Under the pieces are notes generated by a model, which saw nothing but the letters and a program-made list of their open reading frames with translations, had not been told where the DNA came from and did no database searches. This document shows, in pieces, positions 41,205 to 49,582 of a stretch of 64,000 bases of DNA (position 1 is the stretch's first letter; each line of letters begins with the position of its first letter). The DNA is from Saprospiraceae bacterium (GTDB lineage: Bacteria > Bacteroidota > Bacteroidia > Chitinophagales > Saprospiraceae), in contig JAHDEC010000009.1 of NCBI GenBank assembly GCA_020629035.1, forward strand, positions 1 to 64,000. Direction: 5' to 3'. The position numbers and the translations under genes were made by a program.

Positions 41205-42455
41205 GTGGTAGCATTCACAAAGATATTAATAGAAAGCCTTATTCAAGCCTTTAGTTCACTCAGAGCTAATAAATTGAGGACTTTTTTATCCCTATTAGGC
41301 ATTATGATTGGGATTTACTGCATAATTGTGGTGATGTCAGCCGTTAATAGCCTAGAAGATAATGTCCTAACAGGCTTTTCAGAACTTGGCACTGATGTAG
41401 TTTATATCGAACGAATGCCTTGGGTCGATCAGGATGACACACCGTGGTGGAAGTACTTAAAATGGCCTAAATCCAGTATCGAAGATTATGAGGCCATAAA
41501 GCGAAAGTCTAAATTGGCGGAGATGACAGCCTATTGTTCTTTTACTGGAGGACGGACATTAAAGTACAGATCTTCGAGTTTAGAAAATGTATCAGTCATC
41601 GGAAGTACTTATGAATACTATGAGTTTACATCTAATGACATCGAGTTTGGCAGATATTTTAGTAAGCTAGAAAGTGATAAAGGCAGTAACAAAGTAATTC
41701 TAGGGCACAATGCTGCAAAAGAATTATTTGGCTCTGAGAATGGCTTAAATAAAGAAGTTAAACTCCTTGGGCAAAAATTTCAAGTCATTGGCATCTTGGA
41801 ATCAGAGGGAGATAACATGTTTAACTTTTTAAATATGGATGATATGGCTTGGATTAGTCATGCTACCTTATCAAAGTTTGTGAACCCTAAAAGCCCTGAG
41901 CTTGGTCAACTGCTACCAGTCAAGAAAAAAAGGGAAGCAAGCATGGAAGATATTTCTGCTGAGATTACGGGCATCCTGCGTGCTCATCGTAAAATTAAAC
42001 CAAGAGGTGAATCAAACTTTTTCGTCAATGAGATTTCGATGTTGACCCAAATTTTAGGCGAGATATTTTCAGTCATTAACCTTGCTGGTTTTACGATAGG
42101 GATTTTTGCTTTGATTGTTGGCATGTTTTCCGTAGCAAATATCATGTTTGTGAGTGTCAAGGAGCGCACAAATATCATAGGTGTTAAAAAAGCCTTAGGT
42201 GCAAAAAAAATCTACATCTTACTCGAGTTTCTTATTGAAGCGATTATTCTATGCTTAATAGGAGGCGGCTTAGGAATTTTGCTAGTTCATTTTTCATTAA
42301 TGGCTATAACTGCCATAACGGATTTTCCTATGAGTTTAACTATGCAAAATCTAGTTATTGGCATTCTGGCTTCCATTTCGGTCGGTATTATTGCAGGTCT
42401 ATTACCAGCCTTTAGTGCAAGTAATTTAGATCCAGTAGAGGCCATTAGACAATAA
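41205..42455 (+). CDS. MacB/FtsX-family ABC transporter permease
   Basis: A 416-aa inner-membrane permease. It has the typical start (LRANKLRTFLSLLGIMIGIYCIIVVMSAVNSLE, first transmembrane helix about residues 21-45), a large periplasmic MacB_PCD-like domain (about 46-280) and a C-terminal FtsX domain with three helices (about 283-305, 335-360, 378-400), ending NLDPVEAIRQ as this family does. The start is a GTG; no in-frame ATG exists upstream, and an ATG at 41198 is out of frame. No ATP-binding gene is adjacent. The cargo (peptide, lipoprotein or drug) cannot be told from sequence. Confidence 0.88.
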   Translation: MVAFTKILIESLIQAFSSLRANKLRTFLSLLGIMIGIYCIIVVMSAVNSLEDNVLTGFSELGTDVVYIERMPWVDQDDTPWWKYLKWPKSSIEDYEAIKRKSKLAEMTAYCSFTGGRTLKYRSSSLENVSVIGSTYEYYEFTSNDIEFGRYFSKLESDKGSNKVILGHNAAKELFGSENGLNKEVKLLGQKFQVIGILESEGDNMFNFLNMDDMAWISHATLSKFVNPKSPELGQLLPVKKKREASMEDISAEITGILRAHRKIKPRGESNFFVNEISMLTQILGEIFSVINLAGFTIGIFALIVGMFSVANIMFVSVKERTNIIGVKKALGAKKIYILLEFLIEAIILCLIGGGLGILLVHFSLMAITAITDFPMSLTMQNLVIGILASISVGIIAGLLPAFSASNLDPVEAIRQ

Positions 42456-42559
42456 GTACCTACTGCTTTTAATTCCTAGTTGAGCTCAGCTAATTCTATA
42501 AATAAACTTGAAGTATAAGCACAGAGAAAAACATGCTTAAACTAACTCACCTAATTTGT

Positions 42560-44122
42560 TTACTGTCCATAAGAGGTAACTTCCACCCGTCGATTTAACT
42601 GTCGACCTTCTTCGGTGTTATTATCACCTAATGGCTGCGATTCGCCTTTGGCAATAATATGCAATCTATTGGCATCAATTCCTTTTTTCAATAAGTCATT
42701 ATAGACTCTCTCCGCTCGCTTATAAGAAAGGTTGATATTATAATCATTATTATTTCTGCTGTCTGCAAAACCTGTAATGTTAAAGTGCGCATTTGGATAT
42801 TTGCTTGCATAATCAGCAATATCATTTAATCGCTGACGACTTGTAATTATAATTTCTGCCGAATTGGTCTCAAAGTATAAATCACGGATTGCTAATGGCT
42901 TAATAGTGATGCCAGTATTATTTTGTTTTACTATCGGGCATCCTTGCTTTTCAGGCACCCCAAACAGGTATGGACATTGATCAATGTGATCTGCAATTCC
43001 GTCTTTATCTGAATCAGGACAGCCCTTCATTTCACCAAAAACAAGTGGACATGGATCTTCCATATCAATGACCCCATCACTATCTGAATCCGGACAGCCG
43101 TTGATAGTACCTATAATTTGCGGGCATGGATCTAGTTCATCATTTATTCCATCACCATCTGAGTCTGGAATAGGGCATCCTTCATACTTTTCTAATCCTG
43201 GAACATCAGGACATGCGTCGTCGGAGTCCCTAAGTCCATCACCATCTGTATCTGGACAACCTTTATGTATAGAGTCTCCTGGGATTAAAGGACACTCATC
43301 TAGCGAATCTTTTATTCCGTCTTCATCGCTATCTGGACATCCATTCAATGAAGCAAGGCCAAAAATGTCTGGGCATTCATCCTTTTCATCATTTACTCCA
43401 TCTTTATCGGTATCTGGTTTGGCCCCTATATTTATACCTAATCCTAAGGCTAAAGCTTGGTAGGAATCATTTTTATCAGGATTAGCGGATTCACTAATAC
43501 CATCTAAATAATCGTGCAGAGGGAGTACACCTTCAGCTTCAGCCGTCATGTAAATAACCTCCGAAATCTGGTATTTAATACCCAGCCCTATAGGGATTTG
43601 TAAATGCCAGTTAGTAACGTTGTCTTTATCTAATTGTATTTTTCCTTTCCGTTGATAATTAGCAAAGTTTACAGAAGGTCTTGTATAACTTAAAGCCCCA
43701 CCCACCAAAACATAAGGTGACCAATTTGATTTTCTTTTAGACTGATCTACGTTCATTGGATCTCTGAGGAAGTGATATTCCAGTGAAATACCGATCTCGT
43801 GTAAAGGTGATGTAAAGGAAAATGAACGCAAATCATGCCCTAAAGCAAATTCATTCTCCACATCTTTATCATTCCCCTCTAGTTTAGATTTCCAATAATT
43901 TAGTCGCAAATTACAATGCTCGTTTAAGGAATAACCTAAAATAAGACCACCTCCAAATTTCGCCTTATCAGTAACCATTTGACCATGTCTTCCCCAGCTA
44001 TGAACATCACTTCCGTGCTCCATAATTCCTGCCTGAAATTGAAAATCCCAAGGGTTTTGAGCAAGCAAATCTATTTGGAGTGAAAAACAAACAAGAACAA
44101 CAACAGCTAATAAATTTCTCAT
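42560..44122 (-). CDS. OmpA-family outer-membrane protein with thrombospondin type 3 repeats
   Basis: The 520-aa protein has a signal peptide (1-21), an N-terminal beta-barrel-like domain (to about 230), six calcium-binding thrombospondin type 3 repeats with DxDxDGxxDxxDxCP cores (about 234-392), and a C-terminal OmpA peptidoglycan-binding domain (about 405-520, with FETNSAEI, NITGFADSRNNNDYN, LSYKRAERV and GRQLNRRVEV). The likely role is tethering the outer membrane to the cell wall. It is transcribed toward the MacB-like gene, with 120 bases upstream to the SDR gene and no obvious promoter box. Confidence 0.92.
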   Translation of the reverse strand: MRNLLAVVVLVCFSLQIDLLAQNPWDFQFQAGIMEHGSDVHSWGRHGQMVTDKAKFGGGLILGYSLNEHCNLRLNYWKSKLEGNDKDVENEFALGHDLRSFSFTSPLHEIGISLEYHFLRDPMNVDQSKRKSNWSPYVLVGGALSYTRPSVNFANYQRKGKIQLDKDNVTNWHLQIPIGLGIKYQISEVIYMTAEAEGVLPLHDYLDGISESANPDKNDSYQALALGLGINIGAKPDTDKDGVNDEKDECPDIFGLASLNGCPDSDEDGIKDSLDECPLIPGDSIHKGCPDTDGDGLRDSDDACPDVPGLEKYEGCPIPDSDGDGINDELDPCPQIIGTINGCPDSDSDGVIDMEDPCPLVFGEMKGCPDSDKDGIADHIDQCPYLFGVPEKQGCPIVKQNNTGITIKPLAIRDLYFETNSAEIIITSRQRLNDIADYASKYPNAHFNITGFADSRNNNDYNINLSYKRAERVYNDLLKKGIDANRLHIIAKGESQPLGDNNTEEGRQLNRRVEVTSYGQ

Positions 44123-44242
44123 GAAGGTTACTTTAGTTAGAATAAATACACTTCTAAATATCTTCTGCTTACAGAACGAATAGCTCGATGCATATCGCTG
44201 CGTTAAGAAAACATTAAAGTCTATTTTTTACTAAGGGTAAAG

Positions 44243-45004
44243 CTATTTTCGGCCACTTCGATCTATGATTAAACTACTAGCTTGCTGGGTCCCTAATACT
44301 AATATATCTTGAATGTTTACATTAAAAGGCCTGCTAGCCATGAAATATATTATTTCAGCCACATCCCTTGATTTAAGCGGATTAAAATCTTCATAAATCT
44401 TTGCTCTCTCCTTATCTCCATGAAACCTAACCTCTGCAAATTCAGTTTCTTCGACATGGGCAGGCGAAACTTGACTCACCTTGATGTTATATTTATGTAA
44501 ATCTATGCGCATGCCCTTAGTGAGTGCGTCTACTGCGTGCTTGGAGGCGCAATACACATTACCATTTGGATAAACTTCATGTCCTGCCGTCGAACAAACA
44601 TTAATGATATGCCCTGATTTTTTAGCAACCATCCATGGGCTCACAATTCTTGTTGTATGTAAAAGTCCTTTCACATTGGTGTCAATCATTCGGTTCCAGT
44701 CCGCTAGATCACCTTCATGGATGGGATCATAACCGCTAGCTAAACCAGCATTATTAACCAAAATGTCCACCTTTTTCCAATCATCAGTTAGGCCATTTAA
44801 TGCAGACTCGCAAGCACTATAATCTCTTACATCAAAACATAGGGTAGTGGTCTTAATGCTGTATTTCTTGGCTAAATCTGAAGACAAGATACTGAGTCGA
44901 TCTTTTCTTCTGCCAGTCAGTATTAAATCATGCCCTTGTTTAGCAAATTCTTGGGCAGTTGCTTTTCCAATACCGGAAGTAGAGCCTGTGATACAAACTA
45001 TCAT
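44243..45004 (-). CDS. Short-chain dehydrogenase/reductase, YdfG-like
   Basis: An NAD(P)-dependent oxidoreductase of 253 aa. The Rossmann motif TGSTSGIG is at residues 6-13, NNAG at 84-87, and the catalytic set is S138 (NVCSTAG), Y151 and K155 (YCASK). The closest recognisable relatives are YdfG-type 3-hydroxy acid dehydrogenases, but the substrate cannot be fixed. It starts 5 bases after the stop of the TlpA-like lipoprotein gene, so the two are probably one transcript. Confidence 0.9.
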   Translation of the reverse strand: MIVCITGSTSGIGKATAQEFAKQGHDLILTGRRKDRLSILSSDLAKKYSIKTTTLCFDVRDYSACESALNGLTDDWKKVDILVNNAGLASGYDPIHEGDLADWNRMIDTNVKGLLHTTRIVSPWMVAKKSGHIINVCSTAGHEVYPNGNVYCASKHAVDALTKGMRIDLHKYNIKVSQVSPAHVEETEFAEVRFHGDKERAKIYEDFNPLKSRDVAEIIYFMASRPFNVNIQDILVLGTQQASSLIIDRSGRK

Positions 45005-45009
45005 TTTAT

Positions 45010-46308
45010 TTATTTTATCTCATTAATAATACCCTCAAATTTTTTGACGAAGCCGTCAAAATGTGGAGTGGCTGGCCCATTAAAACCTGTGTGAATGTAT
45101 CTTATTTTATCTTCTTTATCAATAATCATCATCGTAGGATATGAAATGATCTTGTTTAAAAAGGGGAATTGCTCAGAAGCTAATTTTTTACTGGCGTATC
45201 CTCCGTATAACATTCGCCAAGGAATGTCTAATTTTGATTTGTAGCTGTTGATTTGTTTTAAATTTCTATCTAAATCATCTTTATATCTCTCGAAACAAAC
45301 AGAGGTCATATAGATGTCTTTATCTTGATTGTCTGCTAGATACTGCTTTAAGAATCGAGTTTCGTCTTTACAGTTTGGACACCAAGAGCCGATGATATTG
45401 ACGATTTTTATATCTGCTTTTTTCCATGCTTCAGAAGCTAGTGATTCTTCTTCACCAGCTAAATTTGTAAAGGATTTTTGCCAGTTATATTGTGGGTCAA
45501 TGACTTTGGTCAATTCAAACGGATTACCTAATTCTATATCATCATTTCTTGTAGCAATCCAATTAGATGTATAGTGCTTACCACTCTTAAAAACTCCAGT
45601 TATAGATTTATCACCAGTGTTTTTTGCCTCAAAATAAAAGGCGTGTGCACCGTCAAAAACACTTAGCTTCATTTTATTAGCCTGAACTTCCCCTTCAAGA
45701 AATCTGTAATCACCAGTCTCAGTCATGACCGTTCCATCCAAGTAGTTTCCATCTTGATTAAATAGACCTATAGCTTTATATGGATCTTCTGTATCATAAT
45801 CAAAGGTAATGTCCCATCTACCCGAGAAATCATCGGCTTCCGTTTTAACGGTTGTAAACCTATGGTTCTGACCGTGATAAGCAATGAATGGGATGCTATA
45901 ATTTTCTTTATAGTTGACGAACCAATGTCCTTCAATAATTCCTTCATCTAGTATTCCTTTAAAATAAGTGTCATAGGTAGGAAATTCGATAGTGATTGTG
46001 TCAAAGGCAGTTTTTCTATCTAAGCCAAAGTGGATGTCATCCACAATGATGGTCTCTTCCGCATTTCTAAACTCTAGGTGAAACGAATCGGGCGTGTCAT
46101 AAACTACCTTGAAATTAAAGGGTAGGTCTAAGTATTCTTTGCTGCTCTCTGATTGTTCTTCTGCAGCAATAATTTCGGCTTCAGCATCATAAATTTTAAG
46201 GGATGCTCTCCACTCGCCAGGTGGCAATGCAGTATACTTTTCCGGTATCGATATACAAGCCACTAACAAGGTGGAAGCAAATAAAATGACTACTAAAATT
46301 CTAGACAT
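45010..46308 (-). CDS. TlpA/thioredoxin-fold lipoprotein with WCPNC active site
   Basis: The 432-aa protein starts MSRILVVILFASTLLVAC, a lipoprotein signal with the acylated Cys at 18. I chose the ATG at 46308 over a TTG at 46338, which would add ten residues before the signal. A large N-terminal beta region of unknown type (about 40-290) is followed by a thioredoxin-like domain with W309-C310-P-N-C313, a redox-active CxxC, and SYPTMMIIDKEDKIRYIHTGF for the cis-Pro loop. It is probably a periplasmic or surface disulphide reductase related to TlpA/ResA. Its partner is unknown. Confidence 0.87.
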   Translation of the reverse strand: MSRILVVILFASTLLVACISIPEKYTALPPGEWRASLKIYDAEAEIIAAEEQSESSKEYLDLPFNFKVVYDTPDSFHLEFRNAEETIIVDDIHFGLDRKTAFDTITIEFPTYDTYFKGILDEGIIEGHWFVNYKENYSIPFIAYHGQNHRFTTVKTEADDFSGRWDITFDYDTEDPYKAIGLFNQDGNYLDGTVMTETGDYRFLEGEVQANKMKLSVFDGAHAFYFEAKNTGDKSITGVFKSGKHYTSNWIATRNDDIELGNPFELTKVIDPQYNWQKSFTNLAGEEESLASEAWKKADIKIVNIIGSWCPNCKDETRFLKQYLADNQDKDIYMTSVCFERYKDDLDRNLKQINSYKSKLDIPWRMLYGGYASKKLASEQFPFLNKIISYPTMMIIDKEDKIRYIHTGFNGPATPHFDGFVKKFEGIINEIK

Positions 46309-46353
46309 ACGACTTGATTTAATTGAGTAAACACTCAAATGTAAATCAAGTTT

Positions 46354-46887
46354 TTAAGCTTTCGATCTTTCGCCTACAAAATGATCATCTTTATATTTAA
46401 AAAGCACATTGAATGTAGTTAAGCTACCGTAAATTCTTGTAATGTACTGTTGTAAGTTTACTTTTTCTTCGTCAGTTAATTTAGAAGAGTTTATTCGCTG
46501 CTCCATTACTCTTAACCGATCACGGACCATGACAATCTTATGGAAAAATGTATCAATGGGAATAACCTTGTCTGCCATCGAGCTGTCAGCTGGTTTTAAA
46601 ATCATTTGACCATTATCCCATTTATCACCGAGTCGTACTTCTTCGGTAGCATCAGACCATGTACGAAGAATCTTAATTAATGATCGTTCTGCTTCACTAA
46701 AGCTAACAGCTGCACCCGCTTCGATAGCCTCGATAACTTCCCATGCTTCATAGTTTTTACCCACATTCTTAATCCCGTAGGTAATAAAACATACTTTATA
46801 GGCTGCAACATCAGCACCAATAATGACACCATCTCCGTAGGCTGGATGTTTTACTCTAGAACCTATTCCTAATATTTGATTTGACAT
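46354..46887 (-). CDS. Conserved hypothetical protein with Tudor/CarD-like N-terminus
   Basis: A 177-aa cytoplasmic protein with no signal or membrane segment. Residues 6-50 (GIGSRVKHPAYGDGVIIGAD ... CFITYGIKN) look like the small beta-barrel seen in Tudor-like tails of UvrD/PcrA helicases and CarD proteins, which bind polymerase or nucleic acid. The remainder (about 60-175) is helical with IDTFFHKIVMVRDRLRVMEQRIN. Function is unknown; the resemblance is by eye and weak. Confidence 0.6.
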   Translation of the reverse strand: MSNQILGIGSRVKHPAYGDGVIIGADVAAYKVCFITYGIKNVGKNYEAWEVIEAIEAGAAVSFSEAERSLIKILRTWSDATEEVRLGDKWDNGQMILKPADSSMADKVIPIDTFFHKIVMVRDRLRVMEQRINSSKLTDEEKVNLQQYITRIYGSLTTFNVLFKYKDDHFVGERSKA

Positions 46888-46940
46888 AAGTTATTCATTT
46901 TACATTGTTAACATATGTAAAAATAATTAATTTGTCTTAA

Positions 46941-48251
46941 TTATCCAGCTTTTTGGTAATGATCATCCCAGTCTTTTTGATTAGGCTCACCTAACTTGCC
47001 TTCCCAGTTAGCAACCACCATACTTACTGCGGCATCTCCCGTAACATTTACCATAGTCCTGCACATATCTAATGGACGATCAACGGCAAAAATCAGCGCT
47101 AAACCAGCTTCAGGAACACCGATGGAACCTAAAACAATCACCAACATCACCATACCCGCACCAGGTACAGCAGCCGAACCAATGGATGCGAGGGTAGCAG
47201 TCATTACGATAATTAATTGGTCTGAAAAGCTTAAGTCTATTCCTAATGCCCCAGCGATAAATACCGCAGCGACAGCCTGGTACAAGCTCGTCCCATCCAT
47301 GTTAATAGTAGCACCGATCGGTAGGACAAAACTAGTTACTTCCTTGTCTACCCCTAGATGTTCTTCTACACGTTCCATGGTAACCGGAAGGGTGGCAGCA
47401 CTTGAGCTCGTCGAAAAGGCTAGAAGCTGAGCAGGTGAGATACCTTTAAAGAAAAAGCTAGGGCTTCGCTTAGTAAATATTTTAACCATCATTGGATAAA
47501 AAACAAGAATCATAAATCCTAAACCAAGTACCACACAAAGTGCATACCAGAGCAAAGCGAAGAAAACCTCACTACTGGGGGACTCTACAACCAGCGCGGC
47601 TAAAAGGGCCAAGACTCCATAAGGAGAAGCCAACATGATAAGATCTATCATTTTTAAGACTACTTCATTCACCGAATCGAAAAAGTCTTTGATAGGTTTC
47701 GATTTTTCCTCTGGTATTAGAATGATACCTATTCCGAAAAAGATGGCAAAAAAGATGACTTGTAACATGTTTCTATTAGATGTCGTGGCTCCAAATATAT
47801 TCTCTGGAACCATATCGACTAAGGCTTGTAAGGGCCCAGCATCTTTGGTTTTAATCGCCACCTCTATCTTTTTATCGGCGTCTCCTGCAAATTGGGCCAT
47901 AAGCTCTTTACGATCGGGTTCTGAAATTGTATCTCCTGGATTAATGAGATTAACCACTGATAAGCCAATAGTTACAGCTACTAAAGTGGTCACTAAGTAA
48001 AGGCCGATGGTCTTTAAACCCATCGAAGAGAGTTTCGAAATGTCTTTTAAATCTGCTATTCCTTTGATTAGTGAAGCCAAAATTAATGGTATAGCGATCA
48101 GTTTAAGTAGTCGAATAAATATGGTTCCGAGTGGTTTTATGTAATCTTTGACAAACTCAGTTCCGCCATTAATTTGCAACATAAGCCAACCTAACAACAC
48201 ACCTACTAACATCCCTATAAGTATTTGCCAATGCAAAGCCAATTTCTTCAT
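46941..48251 (-). CDS. Dicarboxylate/amino acid:cation symporter (DAACS family)
   Basis: An inner-membrane Na+ or H+ coupled carrier for glutamate, aspartate or C4-dicarboxylates. The 436-aa protein has the family's eight helices, the serine-rich re-entrant loop (LLAFSTSSSAATLPVTMERVEEHLGV, about 270-295), the NMDGT cation-site motif (about 315-320) and DMCRTMVNVTGD (about 395-406), which holds substrate-binding Asp, Arg, Thr and Asn. The ion and exact substrate cannot be decided. It follows mnmD by 31 bases on the same strand. Confidence 0.94.
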   Translation of the reverse strand: MKKLALHWQILIGMLVGVLLGWLMLQINGGTEFVKDYIKPLGTIFIRLLKLIAIPLILASLIKGIADLKDISKLSSMGLKTIGLYLVTTLVAVTIGLSVVNLINPGDTISEPDRKELMAQFAGDADKKIEVAIKTKDAGPLQALVDMVPENIFGATTSNRNMLQVIFFAIFFGIGIILIPEEKSKPIKDFFDSVNEVVLKMIDLIMLASPYGVLALLAALVVESPSSEVFFALLWYALCVVLGLGFMILVFYPMMVKIFTKRSPSFFFKGISPAQLLAFSTSSSAATLPVTMERVEEHLGVDKEVTSFVLPIGATINMDGTSLYQAVAAVFIAGALGIDLSFSDQLIIVMTATLASIGSAAVPGAGMVMLVIVLGSIGVPEAGLALIFAVDRPLDMCRTMVNVTGDAAVSMVVANWEGKLGEPNQKDWDDHYQKAG

Positions 48252-48282
48252 ACCGTTTATTGTTTGCCTAAATATATAAAAA

Positions 48283-48957
48283 TCAAAGGAGCTTTATAGC
48301 TCTTGTCATTTCATGTTTACGATGTGGACCTGAAAGCGGGTCTAAGGTATATCCAACTTCTTTTAGCATTCGCTTAAAAGCGCCTTTTGCGCAATAGGTA
48401 ACCAAAATGCCACCTGGATTAAGTGCGTCAAATAACTTCTGGTGTAGCTGAATTTCCCATAGTTGGGCTTGTGTGTTGGGAGCAAAGGCGTCAAAAAAGA
48501 TGATATCGTACGAATCACTAAAGTCAAATTGGTTAATATCTTGATGACATTTTTTAAAGCTAAAGTTTGGGCTTATATGATGCGGCTCATTCCATAAAAC
48601 ACTGTGCAACTGATGAAACATCTTTGTTTCTAACTCACTCAGATTTAGTTGACTAGTATAGTTTAGGCCTTGGATGGTGCTAATGTCCACAGGATACAAT
48701 TCCACACCTGTGTATTGGACAATACGCTGAGTTCGTCCTGCATGAATGCCAGCCAACCAAGCATTTAAGCCTGTTCCAAAGCCCATTTCGAATACTTTGA
48801 TTTCCGGCATTGAACCAAAAAAATCTAAACCTGCAGATATAAACACATGGATTGCCTCTTCTATTGCGCCATGGATAGAATGATAATGAACATTAAATTG
48901 ATTAGAAAGAAGTGTGTGACTACCGTCTGAAGAAACAACTAATTTATTTTCCTTCAC
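48283..48957 (-). CDS. mnmD: tRNA 5-methylaminomethyl-2-thiouridine methyltransferase MnmD-like
   Basis: Methylates the wobble uridine in the last step of mnm5s2U synthesis, as does the MnmC(m) half of E. coli MnmC. The 224-aa protein has a SAM-binding EMGFGTGLNAWLA (about 72-84), the conserved IIFFDAFAPNTQAQLW (about 152-167) and the family end LDPLSGPHRKHEMTRAIKL. It lacks the MnmC oxidase half, as is usual in Bacteroidota. The start is a GTG, forced by an in-frame TAA two codons upstream, which is the ytxJ stop; only three bases separate the two genes. Confidence 0.9.
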   Translation of the reverse strand: MKENKLVVSSDGSHTLLSNQFNVHYHSIHGAIEEAIHVFISAGLDFFGSMPEIKVFEMGFGTGLNAWLAGIHAGRTQRIVQYTGVELYPVDISTIQGLNYTSQLNLSELETKMFHQLHSVLWNEPHHISPNFSFKKCHQDINQFDFSDSYDIIFFDAFAPNTQAQLWEIQLHQKLFDALNPGGILVTYCAKGAFKRMLKEVGYTLDPLSGPHRKHEMTRAIKLL

Positions 48958-48960
48958 TGA

Positions 48961-49296
48961 TTAAACTTCAGTGAGAATGTCTGCCACTTGAATATCTAAA
49001 TGGGAAACATCGTAACTGGTTTCTCCATTTTTTACAATAATGACTTGGGGAGATTCATGATGTACTTGTAGCTTTTCTGCGATATAGTTTGAAACATCAC
49101 GGTAGGCTAATAAATCTAAATAGTAAAAACTGGTATCATCAAGTCGTTTATCCCAATCATCAGATAAACGATAATGAGCCATTCCAGAAATAGAACAGCT
49201 TGTACTGTGTTTAAAGATTATGCAAGTACGCGATTCAGATTCAACATCTATGATCTGATCGACAACTTCTTTTGAGTTTAAGTTTATCCAATTCAA
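48961..49296 (-). CDS. ytxJ: Bacillithiol-system redox protein YtxJ
   Basis: A 111-aa thioredoxin-fold monothiol protein thought to reduce bacillithiol mixed disulphides. The signature FKHSTSCSIS places the reactive Cys at 34; QVIIVKNGE supplies the later beta strands. This suggests the organism uses bacillithiol as its low-molecular-weight thiol. The start is a TTG giving MNWINLNS, which matches the family's usual opening. It lies 12 bases after the stop of a small lipoprotein gene in the same frame, and 3 bases before mnmD. Confidence 0.88.
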   Translation of the reverse strand: MNWINLNSKEVVDQIIDVESESRTCIIFKHSTSCSISGMAHYRLSDDWDKRLDDTSFYYLDLLAYRDVSNYIAEKLQVHHESPQVIIVKNGETSYDVSHLDIQVADILTEV

Positions 49297-49308
49297 AACA
49301 AGAATGGA

Positions 49309-49434
49309 TTACTTGCTGATAGAAATGCTAAAATTGTTTGGACATCCAGTTCCTTTCTTTGTGCAAGAAGTCATCACAGATGCTACCATTAAAAAAGCAA
49401 ATACAATAGCTAGGGTTTTCTTTAAATTTCGCAT
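49309..49434 (-). CDS. Small lipoprotein (41 aa) upstream of ytxJ
   Basis: The 41-residue product starts MRNLKKTLAIVFAFLMVAS, continues to a lipobox MTSC (acylated Cys about residue 24) and ends TKKGTGCPNNFSISISK. A charged start, hydrophobic core, lipobox and short polar tail with a GCPNN motif make a credible lipoprotein. An AGGAG lies at 49450-49454 and a TAACTTTG -7 box at 49467-49474, so the gene is likely real although it is very short. It leads the ytxJ-mnmD group. Function is unknown. Confidence 0.75.
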   Translation of the reverse strand: MRNLKKTLAIVFAFLMVASVMTSCTKKGTGCPNNFSISISK

Positions 49435-49466
49435 AGTTAAGTTAATTTTCTCCTGTAAAACGAGTG

Positions 49467-49474
49467 CAAAGTTA
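49467..49474 (-). promoter_or_regulatory. Candidate -7 box of the small lipoprotein-ytxJ-mnmD unit
   Basis: Minus-strand TAACTTTG matches TAnnTTTG and would give a leader of about 25 bases containing AGGAG (49450-49454). The upstream -33 element is TTTA rather than TTTG at the proper distance. Confidence 0.5.
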
Positions 49475-49582
49475 ATATTATTATATACACATTAAATATA
49501 TTTCAACTAAAAAAGTTCAACTGGATCGCTATTATCATATTATTTCTTTATTTAATATGTTTTTTGCGCTTATATTTAGCTA

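Noticed and set aside
43068-43463. Plus-strand ORF of 131 aa with repeated PSLSESG-type blocks
   Set aside because: The repeats are the reverse complement of the thrombospondin type 3 repeats of the OmpA-like gene.
46309-46338. TTG start for the TlpA-like lipoprotein
   Set aside because: The ATG at 46308 gives a standard lipoprotein signal directly.
46996-47430. Plus-strand ORF of 144 aa
   Set aside because: Antisense of the highly conserved C-terminal half of the DAACS symporter.
49304-49495. Plus-strand ORF of 63 aa
   Set aside because: It is the antisense shadow of the small lipoprotein on the minus strand, which has a lipobox, AGGAG and a -7 box; the plus ORF has no recognisable features.
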